A DNA stretch of 64,000 nucleotides, taken from NCBI GenBank assembly GCA_003349885.1, contig QFXC01000011.1:124001-188000 (forward strand), read 5' to 3'. Below the pieces are notes generated by a model. The model saw only the letters and a program-made list of their open reading frames with translations. It did not search any database and was not told where the DNA came from. The translations under genes and the position numbers were made by a program. This stretch comes from an endosymbiont of Galathealinum brachiosum. Lineage in GTDB: Bacteria; Pseudomonadota; Gammaproteobacteria; SZUA-229. Positions within the stretch are counted from its first letter, which is position 1. Each line of letters starts with the position of its first letter. Below are positions 7,171 to 16,675 of the stretch, in pieces.

Positions 7171-9717
7171 TTAAACACCGGCAATTCCGAGATGAGGGCG
7201 AGGTATAGAAACATAATTACCCTGCACATGATCAACGCCACAAATTTTAAGCAGTCGTAAAATCTCCGGACTTTCCACATATTCTGCAACGGTATAACGC
7301 CCAAGTGAATGAGCCACATCATTCATAGCCGTAACAATCGCTCTATCAATAGACCCTCTAGCCATACCTTTTACAAATTGCCCGTCAATTTTTACAAAGT
7401 CAGCTGGTAAGCATTTTAACTGTGAAAAAGAACAAAAACCTGAGCCGAAATCATCCAGAGAAAAACGGCAACCCAACCACTTCATTTCATCTATAAATTG
7501 ACTGGCAGATTCAAAGTTTGCAATTGCACAAGTTTCAGTCACTTCAAAAATTAAGGCTTGTGGATCTACATCATGATTTTTCAATAATGCTTTAATCTTA
7601 TTTAAACTATCATCTGCATTCAATGTATGACCTGACAGGTTAATTGAAAATGATACGTTTGATCTTTTTTTCTGAACTTCTGAAAGTATTCCAAGTGCTT
7701 TATTTAACACCCACATATCAACATCGCACATTAAATTAAAACGCTCTGCCGTCGGTATAAATGCATCCGGATAGTATAAATCCCCATTGTCTCCCTGCAT
7801 TCTCAATAATAATTCATAGTGCAACTGGTTATCTTTATTATTTGTATAATGCTTCCATACCGCACCATCTTCTGCGGGCAGATGATTTAGATCCACCAGA
7901 CCTAAATCGAGTATAGGCTGAAAGTGCAATAGAAATTTATTATTATCCATGGCATCACGCAAGCGTTGCGACCAGCCTAACTCACTACCCATTACATTCT
8001 TTTCATCACTGCTTTGTTCATATAAATGGGATTGATTTCGACCACTTCGTTTTGCAATGTGACAAGCAATGTCTGCATTTGCCAGTACATCACCTGATGT
8101 CATATCTGCTATATCCATCATAGCAACACCAAAACTTCCATAAATATTATAATTTTCACCGCCGTACGTGAAATTAAATTTTTCCAGAACCTTGCGGAAA
8201 GTTTCCGTTACTATAACGGCACTTTCTTCATCAACACCTTTAAGAATAATAGCAAATTCATCTCCACCTAATCGTGCAAGTGTATCTTTTGCTCGTAATT
8301 TATCTGATAAAAGTTTTGAAATTTCTATTAATAACTTATCACCAGCATCATGACCGGCTGTATCATTCAGATACTTGAAACGATCCAGATCAAGATAAAC
8401 AAGCGCACTCATATCTTCACCAGAATGTACACGACTTACTTCAGAATCTAATTGATCTTCAAAATAACGACGATTACAAAGTTTAGTTAAGTGATCATGT
8501 GTTGCCTGCCAGTGTAGCTTTTCTTCTAACATCTTACGTTCTGAAATATCACGAAATGCAATAACTGAACCTTCCTGTCTACCATGAATATTTAATGGAT
8601 AAACAGTACATTCAACCGGAACAGGTTTTCCTGACTCATGCTTAAATGCGGTTTCCCAACAACGCAACTCAATGCTATTACCATAAGCTCTATATAATCT
8701 GTCGTGATTTAATACATCATCTTTTACAAAGTAATGAAATGCATCTTTGGCTTTTTTTCCAATAACACTATCTGTTTCAAGCTTACCAATTATATTTAAT
8801 GCAGCCGGATTAACAAATGTCACCAGCCCGTCATTATCAACACCATAAACACCTTCACCAACAGATTCCAGAATACCTGCAAGTCGCTCACGTTCTGCTT
8901 CAATATGGTTTTGTACTTCTATAAAACGGCTCATCGATGCAATACGGGAAAGAAATAATTCTTCAGCCTCATTTTTGAACATACATTCAACCGCACCAGC
9001 TTGAAGGCAATCTTTTATTACTTCATCCAGATAGGTTCCGGTGATTACGGCTGTTCTGATTTTTGATGTACGCTCATCATCACGTAATTTTTGACACAAA
9101 ACATAACCATTTAGATCAGGCATGAAATAATCAATAATCGCCAGATCAAAAGGCTTCTTCAACGCAACCTCGAATGCCTCATCGACCGAATTCGCAGTTT
9201 CAGTAATGTAACCATTTCTATTTAATAAACGCTGATAGTAGTGCCGAATACTAACTGAATCATCTACAAACAATATGCGAATTGGGTTTTCATGAGAGCT
9301 TATCGGATGATTGTGCTCCTGAGGTGTCTCTGGTCCTAATAATTTTTGTAAGGTTGCAACTGACTCCTGATAATTTTCCCAGGGCACCAAAGCTGTGTAA
9401 CGTCGACGACTCATCCAGTTGAGCACATCTATATCTGCATCATGAGAAAGTATTAGAGCAGGTACTTCAAAGTGTTCGGTACCTTCGAGTAACTCAATAA
9501 GACGATCAACCTCTTTGTGTTGATCATAGTTTGGCCATCCAATAATGACGGCCTGAAAGACATTAGCCTGACTATCCAGAGCATCATAAGCTGCATCAAA
9601 GGTTTCCAGTGCCATAAGCTCATATCCCTGCTTTTGTAATGCTTTAACAAGGATATATCTTAAAGTTGCAGATTCTTCAACGAGAAGTATCCGCTCTTTC
9701 ACACTCTCAACTACCAT
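7171..9717 (-). CDS. REC-REC-PAS-GGDEF-EAL cyclic di-GMP signalling protein
   Basis: About 848 residues. The first receiver domain is degenerate: it has VEES where the acidic pocket is expected and IIGW at the usual phospho-Asp strand. The second is complete (FVDDS, IIDYFMPDLNG, ITGT, CMFK). A PAS domain follows (ESVGEGVYGVD to RDISERK), then GGDEF with an intact RLGGDEFAIIL, then an EAL domain reading ELLLRM at the signature but keeping EVTE, DDFGSG, KIDGQ and HVQGN. It is probably bifunctional, making and degrading c-di-GMP under phosphorelay control. The start was moved to the ATG preceded by AAAGG; a GTG 27 bases upstream is the alternative. No histidine kinase is adjacent. Confidence 0.92.
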   Translation of the reverse strand: MVVESVKERILLVEESATLRYILVKALQKQGYELMALETFDAAYDALDSQANVFQAVIIGWPNYDQHKEVDRLIELLEGTEHFEVPALILSHDADIDVLNWMSRRRYTALVPWENYQESVATLQKLLGPETPQEHNHPISSHENPIRILFVDDSVSIRHYYQRLLNRNGYITETANSVDEAFEVALKKPFDLAIIDYFMPDLNGYVLCQKLRDDERTSKIRTAVITGTYLDEVIKDCLQAGAVECMFKNEAEELFLSRIASMSRFIEVQNHIEAERERLAGILESVGEGVYGVDNDGLVTFVNPAALNIIGKLETDSVIGKKAKDAFHYFVKDDVLNHDRLYRAYGNSIELRCWETAFKHESGKPVPVECTVYPLNIHGRQEGSVIAFRDISERKMLEEKLHWQATHDHLTKLCNRRYFEDQLDSEVSRVHSGEDMSALVYLDLDRFKYLNDTAGHDAGDKLLIEISKLLSDKLRAKDTLARLGGDEFAIILKGVDEESAVIVTETFRKVLEKFNFTYGGENYNIYGSFGVAMMDIADMTSGDVLANADIACHIAKRSGRNQSHLYEQSSDEKNVMGSELGWSQRLRDAMDNNKFLLHFQPILDLGLVDLNHLPAEDGAVWKHYTNNKDNQLHYELLLRMQGDNGDLYYPDAFIPTAERFNLMCDVDMWVLNKALGILSEVQKKRSNVSFSINLSGHTLNADDSLNKIKALLKNHDVDPQALIFEVTETCAIANFESASQFIDEMKWLGCRFSLDDFGSGFCSFSQLKCLPADFVKIDGQFVKGMARGSIDRAIVTAMNDVAHSLGRYTVAEYVESPEILRLLKICGVDHVQGNYVSIPRPHLGIAGV

Positions 9718-9854
9718 TATTGGATAACCTTTATAAAAACCCACTCATTCGGGTGATGAGTTGAGACAAATATCTGATTTCAGAATTATTTTTTTTATTA
9801 ATGTACTAAACAGATAACGCTGTAAATTTATTCACACTTCAAGGATAGTATGAC

Positions 9855-10802
9855 TTAAGGTGATTCACCAGCCAATTGTCTATTTAGTTCAATGCGCCTG
9901 CGTAACCAGCTGCTTGCAATGGCTGCGGTTAATATACACCAGACGGCAAACAAGGCCCCGGGAAGTGCCGATTCAGCGGGAAAGTGTTTAAGCGCCAATG
10001 CCACCCCCATCCCCGCATTTTGCATTCCTAACTCTATCATCAGGGTAATTCTGTATAAATGCGCAAAACCGTATAACTTTGCCAGCCACCAGCCAATAAG
10101 ATAACCGAGTAAATTGACTGCAACGACTCCCACCATAACAGGTAATGCCATCTGTGCGATACGTAACTGGTTTGCCGCTACTGCATAACTACATATGATA
10201 ATAATAGCTAATGCTGCAACTCCTGGAGCAATATCTCTGGCCGTCTGCAAGTGTTTGCCCAGACGTTTTTGAATCAACAGCCCAAATAAGAGTGGCAATA
10301 AAACAGTTTTAACAATAGTGATTGTCAATGGCCAGAATTCCACCGGCATAATTGCACCGCCCAGATATTTCACCAGCAACGGCGTCAATACAGGTGACAT
10401 TAATGTAGCAACAGTGGTCAGTGTTACTGAAAATGCCACTGCACCGCCTGCCAGATAAACAATCACATTACTGGCCATCGCACCCGGTGCACAACCCACG
10501 ATTATAAATCCAATTGCAATTGCGGGACTAAAGCCCGGATATTGAGCCACCAGCCAGACCAGTACGGGCATTACGCTAAACTGGCTCAATACACCTAGAG
10601 CGACGCGCCCGGGCTGCACTATTTCAGCCTTTAAGTCAGAGGCCTCAATAACCAGTCCCAGTGAAAACATAGTGGCTGCAAAAAACCATAAAAAATAGTC
10701 TTTAAAAATAAGGAATATCGGGGGATAGATATAAGCTATTACTGCACCTGCAAATGTCAGCAGGGCCAGGTGACTGGCAAAAACACTGAAAACCTTTTTC
10801 AT
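9855..10802 (-). CDS. Bile acid:sodium symporter (BASS) family transporter
   Basis: A 315-residue protein with about ten hydrophobic segments and the BASS features GCAPGAMASNVIVYLAGG and ELGMQNAGMGVALALKHFP. Family members import organic anions or small acids (bile acids, pyruvate, pantoate) with Na+, in the inner membrane; the substrate here cannot be inferred. It lies in the same direction as the cysteine-rich peptide gene, but a terminator hairpin lies between them, so it probably has its own promoter. Confidence 0.85.
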   Translation of the reverse strand: MKKVFSVFASHLALLTFAGAVIAYIYPPIFLIFKDYFLWFFAATMFSLGLVIEASDLKAEIVQPGRVALGVLSQFSVMPVLVWLVAQYPGFSPAIAIGFIIVGCAPGAMASNVIVYLAGGAVAFSVTLTTVATLMSPVLTPLLVKYLGGAIMPVEFWPLTITIVKTVLLPLLFGLLIQKRLGKHLQTARDIAPGVAALAIIIICSYAVAANQLRIAQMALPVMVGVVAVNLLGYLIGWWLAKLYGFAHLYRITLMIELGMQNAGMGVALALKHFPAESALPGALFAVWCILTAAIASSWLRRRIELNRQLAGESP

Positions 10803-10864
10803 TCATTCAACCTGTAAGAGTTCTTCAGCATTATATACAGGAGATAGCGCTTACTAAAGACATA

Positions 10865-10891
10865 AAAAAAGCCGGATCAAATCCGGCCTTT
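10865..10891 (-). terminator. Intrinsic terminator after the EGKCG peptide gene
   Basis: On the minus strand GCCGGAT pairs with ATCCGGC across a three-base loop, extended by flanking AAAAG/CTTTT pairs and followed by a T tract. It is about 20 bases past the stop of the cysteine-repeat peptide gene. Confidence 0.85.
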
Positions 10892-10912
10892 TCACTTTAA
10901 GCTATGAAGGGT

Positions 10913-11170
10913 TTAGCTACCACCGCATTTACCTTCGCCACATTTACCTTCTTTCTTTTTGTCACCACCACACTTGCCTTCACCACATTTTCCATCTTTC
11001 TTTTTATCACCACCACCGCACTTGCCTTCACCACATTTCGAAGATGACATGGAAACTTTAGATGACTGATCTATGTCAGACATACCAAATGGATTTTCAG
11101 CTGCCTGTACAGACATTGATAAAGAAGCAGCAAATAAAGCAGCTAGTGCAATTGAGATTATTTTTTTCAT
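10913..11170 (-). CDS. Secreted Cys-repeat peptide with EGKCG motifs, HvfA-like RiPP precursor
   Basis: An 85-residue protein: signal peptide (about residues 1-23, cleaved after VQA), a short linker (ENPFGMSDIDQSSKVSMSSS), then three tandem units of KCGEGKCGG separated by DKKK-type spacers. In all there are six KCG motifs, four of them EGKCG and one DGKCG. This pattern is that of HvfA-type precursors, in which a MNIO (DUF692) enzyme and partner convert the motif cysteines to oxazolone/thioamide groups that bind copper. That assignment is by motif similarity. No DUF692 or HvfC-like gene is adjacent or elsewhere in the window, so the precursor is orphaned here. A good GGAG ribosome site and its own terminator suggest strong monocistronic expression. 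Confidence 0.8.
   Translation of the reverse strand: MKKIISIALAALFAASLSMSVQAAENPFGMSDIDQSSKVSMSSSKCGEGKCGGGDKKKDGKCGEGKCGGDKKKEGKCGEGKCGGS
10917..11040 (-). repeat. In-gene tandem repeats encoding KCGEGKCGG units
   Basis: Three imperfect tandem DNA units of about 40 bases encode the KCGEGKCGG-DKKK blocks. The units vary at synonymous and spacer positions, for example GGGDKKKD versus GGDKKKE, so copy number has probably changed by unit duplication. Confidence 0.8.
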
Positions 11171-11352
11171 GATATTACTCCAAAAGAGGGTTTTAAAATT
11201 ACGCCATTATTGGCCCGGGCACCTCTTGTTAATACTGGTTGGGGCACCCTGATTTTCATGCAACTAGCCTAATAGACCAATAACACATAAAATATTAGAG
11301 CCGAAAATACACAGGGGGTTCATAAAAAGTTATCACGAATTGTTAACATTTC

Positions 11353-11838
11353 TCATTTAACACTCTTCAGCCCTAATTTAATCGCTTCTATCACCTTATT
11401 TTCAATTTCCTGTAATACCGGTTTTGCCTGACTAAACTCGCCAATAACAGTCGGCCGTGCAAATACAACGGTTGTCTCTCCTGCTTTTTCATACAAGCTC
11501 AGGCGCAATGGGCATAAAGCCAACATATCCGGATCAACGTTACTTACTTTATTAGCATACCAGCCATTGCAGAAAACCATACTACGAATACTTTCCAGCT
11601 TATTCTGATTATAACTATCACCCCATTTCCCGGCAAAACGTTCAATGTTTTTGCTTATATATGGTTCAAAAACCACATAAAACCTGGCTTCTTCCAGAGA
11701 TTCATATACGGCTTTATATACTTTTTCCATTGATAAACTAACTGTTTGTTTATAGATATTTGTTTCCCCTGCCTGCACATTAAGATTCACAAACAAAGCC
11801 ATAAAAACAAAAAAAACTATTTTGAAATTTTTAATCAT
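11353..11838 (-). CDS. Secreted DUF302-like protein
   Basis: About 161 residues from an ATG preceded by GGGAGAAAT; the longer open frame overlaps the hemB start and is unlikely to be used. It has a signal peptide (MIKNFKIVFFVFMALF, cleaved after VQA) and a DUF302-like body (MEKVYKAVYESLEEARFYVVFE, CPLRLSLYEKAGETTVVFARP). DUF302 proteins are small alpha/beta domains of unknown function, often found near thiol or metal genes. The gene is divergent from hemB and shares the strand of the EGKCG peptide gene, with 182 bases between them. Confidence 0.65.
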   Translation of the reverse strand: MIKNFKIVFFVFMALFVNLNVQAGETNIYKQTVSLSMEKVYKAVYESLEEARFYVVFEPYISKNIERFAGKWGDSYNQNKLESIRSMVFCNGWYANKVSNVDPDMLALCPLRLSLYEKAGETTVVFARPTVIGEFSQAKPVLQEIENKVIEAIKLGLKSVK

Positions 11839-11842
11839 ATGA

Positions 11843-12901
<1,059 letters not shown>

Positions 12902-12932
12902 CTAAATTCCCATACACCTTATAGCGAGTTAA

Positions 12933-12976
12933 AACTCACACTCACTGTTAAATATAAAAGTAGTGTGAGTTATTTT
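12933..12976 (+). terminator. Probable terminator after hemB
   Basis: AACTCACACT pairs with AGTGTGAGTT (10 bp, perfect) across a loop of about 19 bases, then ATTTTC. The poor T tract and the aroE start six bases further on allow read-through. Confidence 0.5.
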
Positions 12977-12981
12977 CAATT

Positions 12982-13815
12982 ATGACAAAACAGACTAATG
13001 ATTGTTACGCCGTTATCGGCAACCCTGTTTCCCATAGCAAATCTCCTTTTATACACACAGAATTTGCTAAACTAACTAACCAACTACTAACTTATACAGC
13101 TGAGTTAGTTGAAATAGGTCAGGTGAAAAATTTTGTAGAGTCATTTATTAAAAACAACGGTAAAGGTTTAAATGTTACCGTACCCTTTAAACTGGATGCT
13201 TTTGAATTAGCGACAGAATTAAGTGACCGCGCACAACGTGCTGGCGCCGTAAACACTCTCACACTTAAAGACAATAAAATACTGGGTGATACTACAGACG
13301 GCACGGGACTACTTAATGATTTAATTAAAAATCACAATCAAACAATAAAACATAAACGCATACTGGTTGTCGGTGCTGGCGGTGCCGTTCGCGGCGTTTT
13401 AGAACCTCTGCTACTTGAGTCACCCACAAGCCTGATTATTGCTAACCGAACAGTTTCAAAAGCACAACAACTGGCAGATGACTTTTCAAATTTTGGAAAT
13501 ATATCAGCCTGCAGCTTTAATGAACTAGATAACGAACAATTTGATTTAATTATTAATGGTACATCCGCCAGTTTAAGCGGTGACCTGCCACCACTTCCAG
13601 ACAATATTTTTTCTAATCATGCATGCGCATACGACATGATGTATGCAAAAGAGCCGACTGTTTTTATGCAATGGTCAAAGCAACAGGGTGCTGAAATAAT
13701 TTTAGATGGACTGGGAATGTTAGTTGAACAGGCTGCAGAATCTTTTTATATATGGAGAGGAGTAAGACCTGAGACCAAAGAAATAATTAACAGACTTAGA
13801 GATTATAAGCCATAA
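12982..13815 (+). CDS. aroE: Shikimate 5-dehydrogenase
   Basis: Reduces 3-dehydroshikimate to shikimate with NADPH in aromatic amino acid synthesis. The 277-residue product has the shikimate site SKSPFIH near residue 19, catalytic Lys in NVTVPFK, catalytic Asp in DTTDGTGLL and the nucleotide loop GAGGAVRG. It follows hemB, with a hairpin between them. Its stop codon lies inside a long hairpin shared with the convergent rhodanese gene. Confidence 0.96.
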   Translation: MTKQTNDCYAVIGNPVSHSKSPFIHTEFAKLTNQLLTYTAELVEIGQVKNFVESFIKNNGKGLNVTVPFKLDAFELATELSDRAQRAGAVNTLTLKDNKILGDTTDGTGLLNDLIKNHNQTIKHKRILVVGAGGAVRGVLEPLLLESPTSLIIANRTVSKAQQLADDFSNFGNISACSFNELDNEQFDLIINGTSASLSGDLPPLPDNIFSNHACAYDMMYAKEPTVFMQWSKQQGAEIILDGLGMLVEQAAESFYIWRGVRPETKEIINRLRDYKP

Positions 13816-13858
13816 ATAAAAACAGTCAGGCTATGCCTGTTTTACTTATGGCTTATAA
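13803..13858. terminator. Long bidirectional hairpin between aroE and the rhodanese gene
   Basis: TTATAAGCCATAAATAAAA pairs with TTTTACTTATGGCTTATAA (one mismatch and one bulge), closing an inner CAGGC-TAT-GCCTG hairpin followed by TTTT. The outer arm overlaps the last aroE codons and stop. The inner core at 13825-13842 recurs at 56312-56329, so this may be a dispersed repeat used as a terminator. Confidence 0.75.
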
Positions 13859-13865
13859 CAGCTAT

Positions 13866-14258
13866 TTAGTGATGCGCTGGAATAACGACATGCATCTCTG
13901 CCTGTTTCCATGCAGCTATACCACCATTAATATTTTTAACATTTTTAAAACCCATCTGCTGCATGACAGATGCTGCCATTGCTGAACGTCCAGAGGTTGC
14001 ACACAGAAGTAACCATTTTTTATCGCGATCCTGCATATTCTGGTTCTTACCCGGATACTGATGATCACTCGCAGCTTCTATTAAACCACGAGGCACATTG
14101 AATGCCCCGTCAATAGTCCCTGATATATACTCAGCAGGCTCACGAACGTCAAGCACCTGATAACCATCATCTAACAAAGCAACTACTTCAGTTATTTCAA
14201 CTTCAGTTATTTGTGATTTTGCTTCTTTAACAAAATCCATTAACGTTTTTTCACTCAT
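13866..14258 (-). CDS. Single-domain rhodanese-like sulphurtransferase
   Basis: A 130-residue protein with the rhodanese domain at residues 18-125: VLDVREPAEY, then the active loop CATSGRS with Cys86 as the probable persulphide carrier. No signal peptide is seen. Rhodaneses move sulphane sulphur to thiol acceptors. It is first of several minus-strand genes here (DUF2914, gamma carbonic anhydrase); the DUF2914 gene lies 43 bases upstream. It is one of three rhodanese domains within 5 kb. Confidence 0.9.
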   Translation of the reverse strand: MSEKTLMDFVKEAKSQITEVEITEVVALLDDGYQVLDVREPAEYISGTIDGAFNVPRGLIEAASDHQYPGKNQNMQDRDKKWLLLCATSGRSAMAASVMQQMGFKNVKNINGGIAAWKQAEMHVVIPAHH

Positions 14259-14301
14259 TAAAAATCTCTCATTAAAATAATAAACACTTATCTATACACT
14301 T

Positions 14302-14712
14302 TTATTCTGGCACTTTCTGTTCTTTAGTTTCTGCTGCAACATATTCAAATTCACTTTGCTCAATAACGTTACCACCTTCATCCAGCACAGATACCTGCCA
14401 TTTACCAAGCCAGCTTGATAGCATGTTTTTACTTGACCAGGTGCGCCAACGGTCACCATTCACCTGAAATTTAACATCCGCCAGAACCTGGCCATTATAC
14501 TCCCAACGATGAATAATAGTATGTCCATTTAAGCCTGTTATTTCTGTAAAAAAATAAACGCGTGTTATATCAGACGGTATTTGTTTCAGCTCAGAAACAG
14601 GTTCTTTATCTTTTATTTCAGTAGTAAAAACACTTCGGGAGATTCCAGCTGATTGCACGGAAATAGAAATAAACATCAAACATGACAATATTACACTTGC
14701 AATTATTTTCAT
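14302..14712 (-). CDS. DUF2914-type secreted protein
   Basis: A 136-residue protein with a signal peptide (residues 1-21, cleaved after VQS) and a beta-rich domain including FFTEITGLNGHTIIHRWEY and RWRTWSSKNM. This matches DUF2914, an exported domain of unknown function. It lies in a minus-strand run between the rhodanese and gamma-carbonic-anhydrase genes, each about 40 bases away, and is probably co-transcribed with them. Confidence 0.75.
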   Translation of the reverse strand: MKIIASVILSCLMFISISVQSAGISRSVFTTEIKDKEPVSELKQIPSDITRVYFFTEITGLNGHTIIHRWEYNGQVLADVKFQVNGDRWRTWSSKNMLSSWLGKWQVSVLDEGGNVIEQSEFEYVAAETKEQKVPE

Positions 14713-14750
14713 ATAAACCCCTGTTTTATTTGCACTTTAATTTAAATCCT

Positions 14751-15278
14751 TTAAAGATACTCATTCTTTAATTTGACATAATGCTCTGCCGAATAAAGCA
14801 GAAAATCCTTCTCTTTCTGCTTTAATTCACGCGCCTTTCTTGCGGGCGTACCTACATACAGATATCCGCCCTCTAATTCTTTTCCCGGTGATACCACACT
14901 ACCTGCACCTACCATGGCTCCCTGCTTAATAATGGCACCATCAAGCACGACCGAACCCATACCGATTAAACATTCATCTTCAATAGTGCAGGCATGTATT
15001 ACGGCTCCATGCCCAACCGTTACATTAGACCCAATATGTAACGCCCCACCTTGCGGGCTTAATGGTCCCTTATGCGTAACATGTAAAACAGAACCATCCT
15101 GTATATTGGTTCTGTCTCCGATGCGGATATAGTTAACATCCCCTCTAATCGCTACCATTGGCCATATAGAGCAGTCCTGTCCGACGACCACATCACCGAT
15201 AATACATGCAGCCTCGTCTATGTAACTATTTTCACCAATTGTGGGGGTAATATTTTTGAAAGGTCTAATGTTATTCAT
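14751..15278 (-). CDS. Gamma-class carbonic anhydrase-like left-handed beta-helix protein
   Basis: 175 residues from the ATG encoding MNNIRPF, which aligns with the start of YrdA-type proteins; a longer frame from GTG at 15353 is less likely. Hexapeptide repeats form a left-handed beta-helix (IGDVVVGQDCSIWPMVAIRGD, shown in outline). Metal-ligand histidines sit in LHVTHKG and TVGHGAVIHAC. Family members bind zinc or iron; some hydrate CO2, others act as CoA transferases, and carbonic anhydrase activity is often unproven. Confidence 0.88.
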   Translation of the reverse strand: MNNIRPFKNITPTIGENSYIDEAACIIGDVVVGQDCSIWPMVAIRGDVNYIRIGDRTNIQDGSVLHVTHKGPLSPQGGALHIGSNVTVGHGAVIHACTIEDECLIGMGSVVLDGAIIKQGAMVGAGSVVSPGKELEGGYLYVGTPARKARELKQKEKDFLLYSAEHYVKLKNEYL

Positions 15279-15359
15279 TTGAAATATTGCCATCTTGTAA
15301 AACGCAGAAAAGCCGATCGGGTTACAACACGTTAATCCAATCAGATCAGTCACATAATT

Positions 15360-15770
15360 TTAAACAGGCATGTTTAAAAAATCATCCTCATCATCCACAC
15401 CCGCCTGATTTCTTAATAAAGCAGCTCGTATCATTTCCATCAAATCATCGGTCGATGACATTTTATTAATAACTTTATTATCAATCCAGAGTTTTAGTTC
15501 ATCCTGGTTTTTTACAAAAATAGCGGGGAAATCGACATCCACCTCGCCATCCTTTCCATACAAACGAACATACTCATCACGATGCAAGAACTCAATGTCC
15601 GCATCAAGATCATCAAGAAAGGTCATCCATTCTTCACGTGCCTGAAAATAACCATGTGTCAGATTGCAAAGATTACATTGATAAGTTTCTGGTGAAAACA
15701 GTTTATGCGCTATATCCGTTAGCGTATTAAACACTCCACTATCTGCATTATAAACAAAAACCAGATTCAT
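15360..15770 (-). CDS. Conserved protein with CNLC motif, function unknown
   Basis: A 136-residue soluble protein beginning MNLVFVYNADSGVFNTL, followed by a CNLCNLTHG motif near residue 35 and a thioredoxin-like ending (FPAIFVKNQDELKLWID). The N-terminal half resembles a thiol-disulphide fold, but no domain name can be assigned with confidence. The acidic tail (DDEDDF) may be flexible. It lies upstream of the gamma-carbonic-anhydrase gene in the same direction and could be in one transcript. Confidence 0.65.
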   Translation of the reverse strand: MNLVFVYNADSGVFNTLTDIAHKLFSPETYQCNLCNLTHGYFQAREEWMTFLDDLDADIEFLHRDEYVRLYGKDGEVDVDFPAIFVKNQDELKLWIDNKVINKMSSTDDLMEMIRAALLRNQAGVDDEDDFLNMPV

Positions 15771-15856
15771 ACTTCTTTCCTTCCCAAATGTAAGGTTTTA
15801 TTAATTCTAATAAATATAGCTAATTTTTTTAGTTATTTCAGTAATTTGAGCTTATT

Positions 15857-16513
15857 TTATTCCGATAGTTCAACTGGCATACCTGCACTTTTCCACTCTG
15901 GAAAACCATCTTCCAGACGGTGAGCATCAACACCCTTATCACGTAACTGCTCAACGGCATTAAATGAAAAAACACAATGCGGGCCACGACAATAAGCAAC
16001 CACCTCCTGTATTGAATCAATCCCCTGCAATCGTTTTTCAAGCTCATCGGGTGGAATATTTATAGCACCTGGCACATGCCCTGCCGCATATTCTTCTTCA
16101 GGCCGAACATCAATAACGGTCACCAACCCCTGCTTTACCCTGTCGAGCAAATCTTCCCTTGCTACCGGTTCCAGCTCATCTTTAACAGTCAGATAGGTAT
16201 TGACCAACTGCCCCACATCAGCCAGATGCCTTTCTGACACACCTCTTAACAGTTTTAGCAGATTAACCACATCAGAGCCGGCAATACGGTAATACACTTT
16301 AAGGCCACGCTTTGAACTACAAACCAGCCCAACCTGACGAAGTTGCTGCAAATGCTGAGATGTATTGGCGACACTCAAACCTGATACTTTAGCCAGATCA
16401 TCAACACTTCGCTCTGTTTGCGCCAGATACTCCAGTATCTCCAGACGATTGCCATTGCTCAGCGCCTTTCCGACTCTGGCAAACTGCGCAAACAAATCAT
16501 GTTTAAAGCTCAT
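15857..16513 (-). CDS. ArsR-family regulator fused to a rhodanese domain
   Basis: About 218 residues from the ATG that has GGAG seven bases upstream; an ATG at 16561 would add 16 residues. Winged helix at about 5-95 (FARVGKALSNGNRLEILEYL, VANTSQHLQQLRQVGLV) and rhodanese at about 115-215 with active loop AYCRGPHCVFS. The ELCVCDL arsenite site of classic ArsR is absent, so the rhodanese cysteines or another site may do the sensing. It is divergent from the arsenic operon, with an operator-like palindrome between, and is the likely repressor of that operon. Confidence 0.9.
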   Translation of the reverse strand: MSFKHDLFAQFARVGKALSNGNRLEILEYLAQTERSVDDLAKVSGLSVANTSQHLQQLRQVGLVCSSKRGLKVYYRIAGSDVVNLLKLLRGVSERHLADVGQLVNTYLTVKDELEPVAREDLLDRVKQGLVTVIDVRPEEEYAAGHVPGAINIPPDELEKRLQGIDSIQEVVAYCRGPHCVFSFNAVEQLRDKGVDAHRLEDGFPEWKSAGMPVELSE

Positions 16514-16583
16514 TTCATTACTCCATGTATTTTCATCAAATAACTTTTCATCTTGACTCATTACAAATATAGCATTAATCTAG

Positions 16584-16605
16584 TATTCAATAGATTAGTT
16601 GAATA
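16584..16605. promoter_or_regulatory. Operator-like palindrome in the arsR/arsenic-operon intergenic region
   Basis: TATTCAA-N8-TTGAATA is a perfect 7+7 palindrome, in the ATTCAA...TTGAAT style of ArsR operators. An overlapping AATCTA-N8-TAGATT repeat lies a few bases to the left. It is about 70 bases from each likely start, so one bound repressor could control both directions. Confidence 0.6.
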
Positions 16606-16675
16606 AATGCAAATCCATTATAGCCGCACCAAAGACATTAAGGCAAGACGTCAAAACAATATCACCGGAGACACC

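Noticed and set aside
10917-11040. Tandem repeats that might be a small CRISPR array
   Set aside because: The units are in frame, encode KCGEGKCGG blocks inside a gene with a signal peptide, and lack unique spacers or cas genes.
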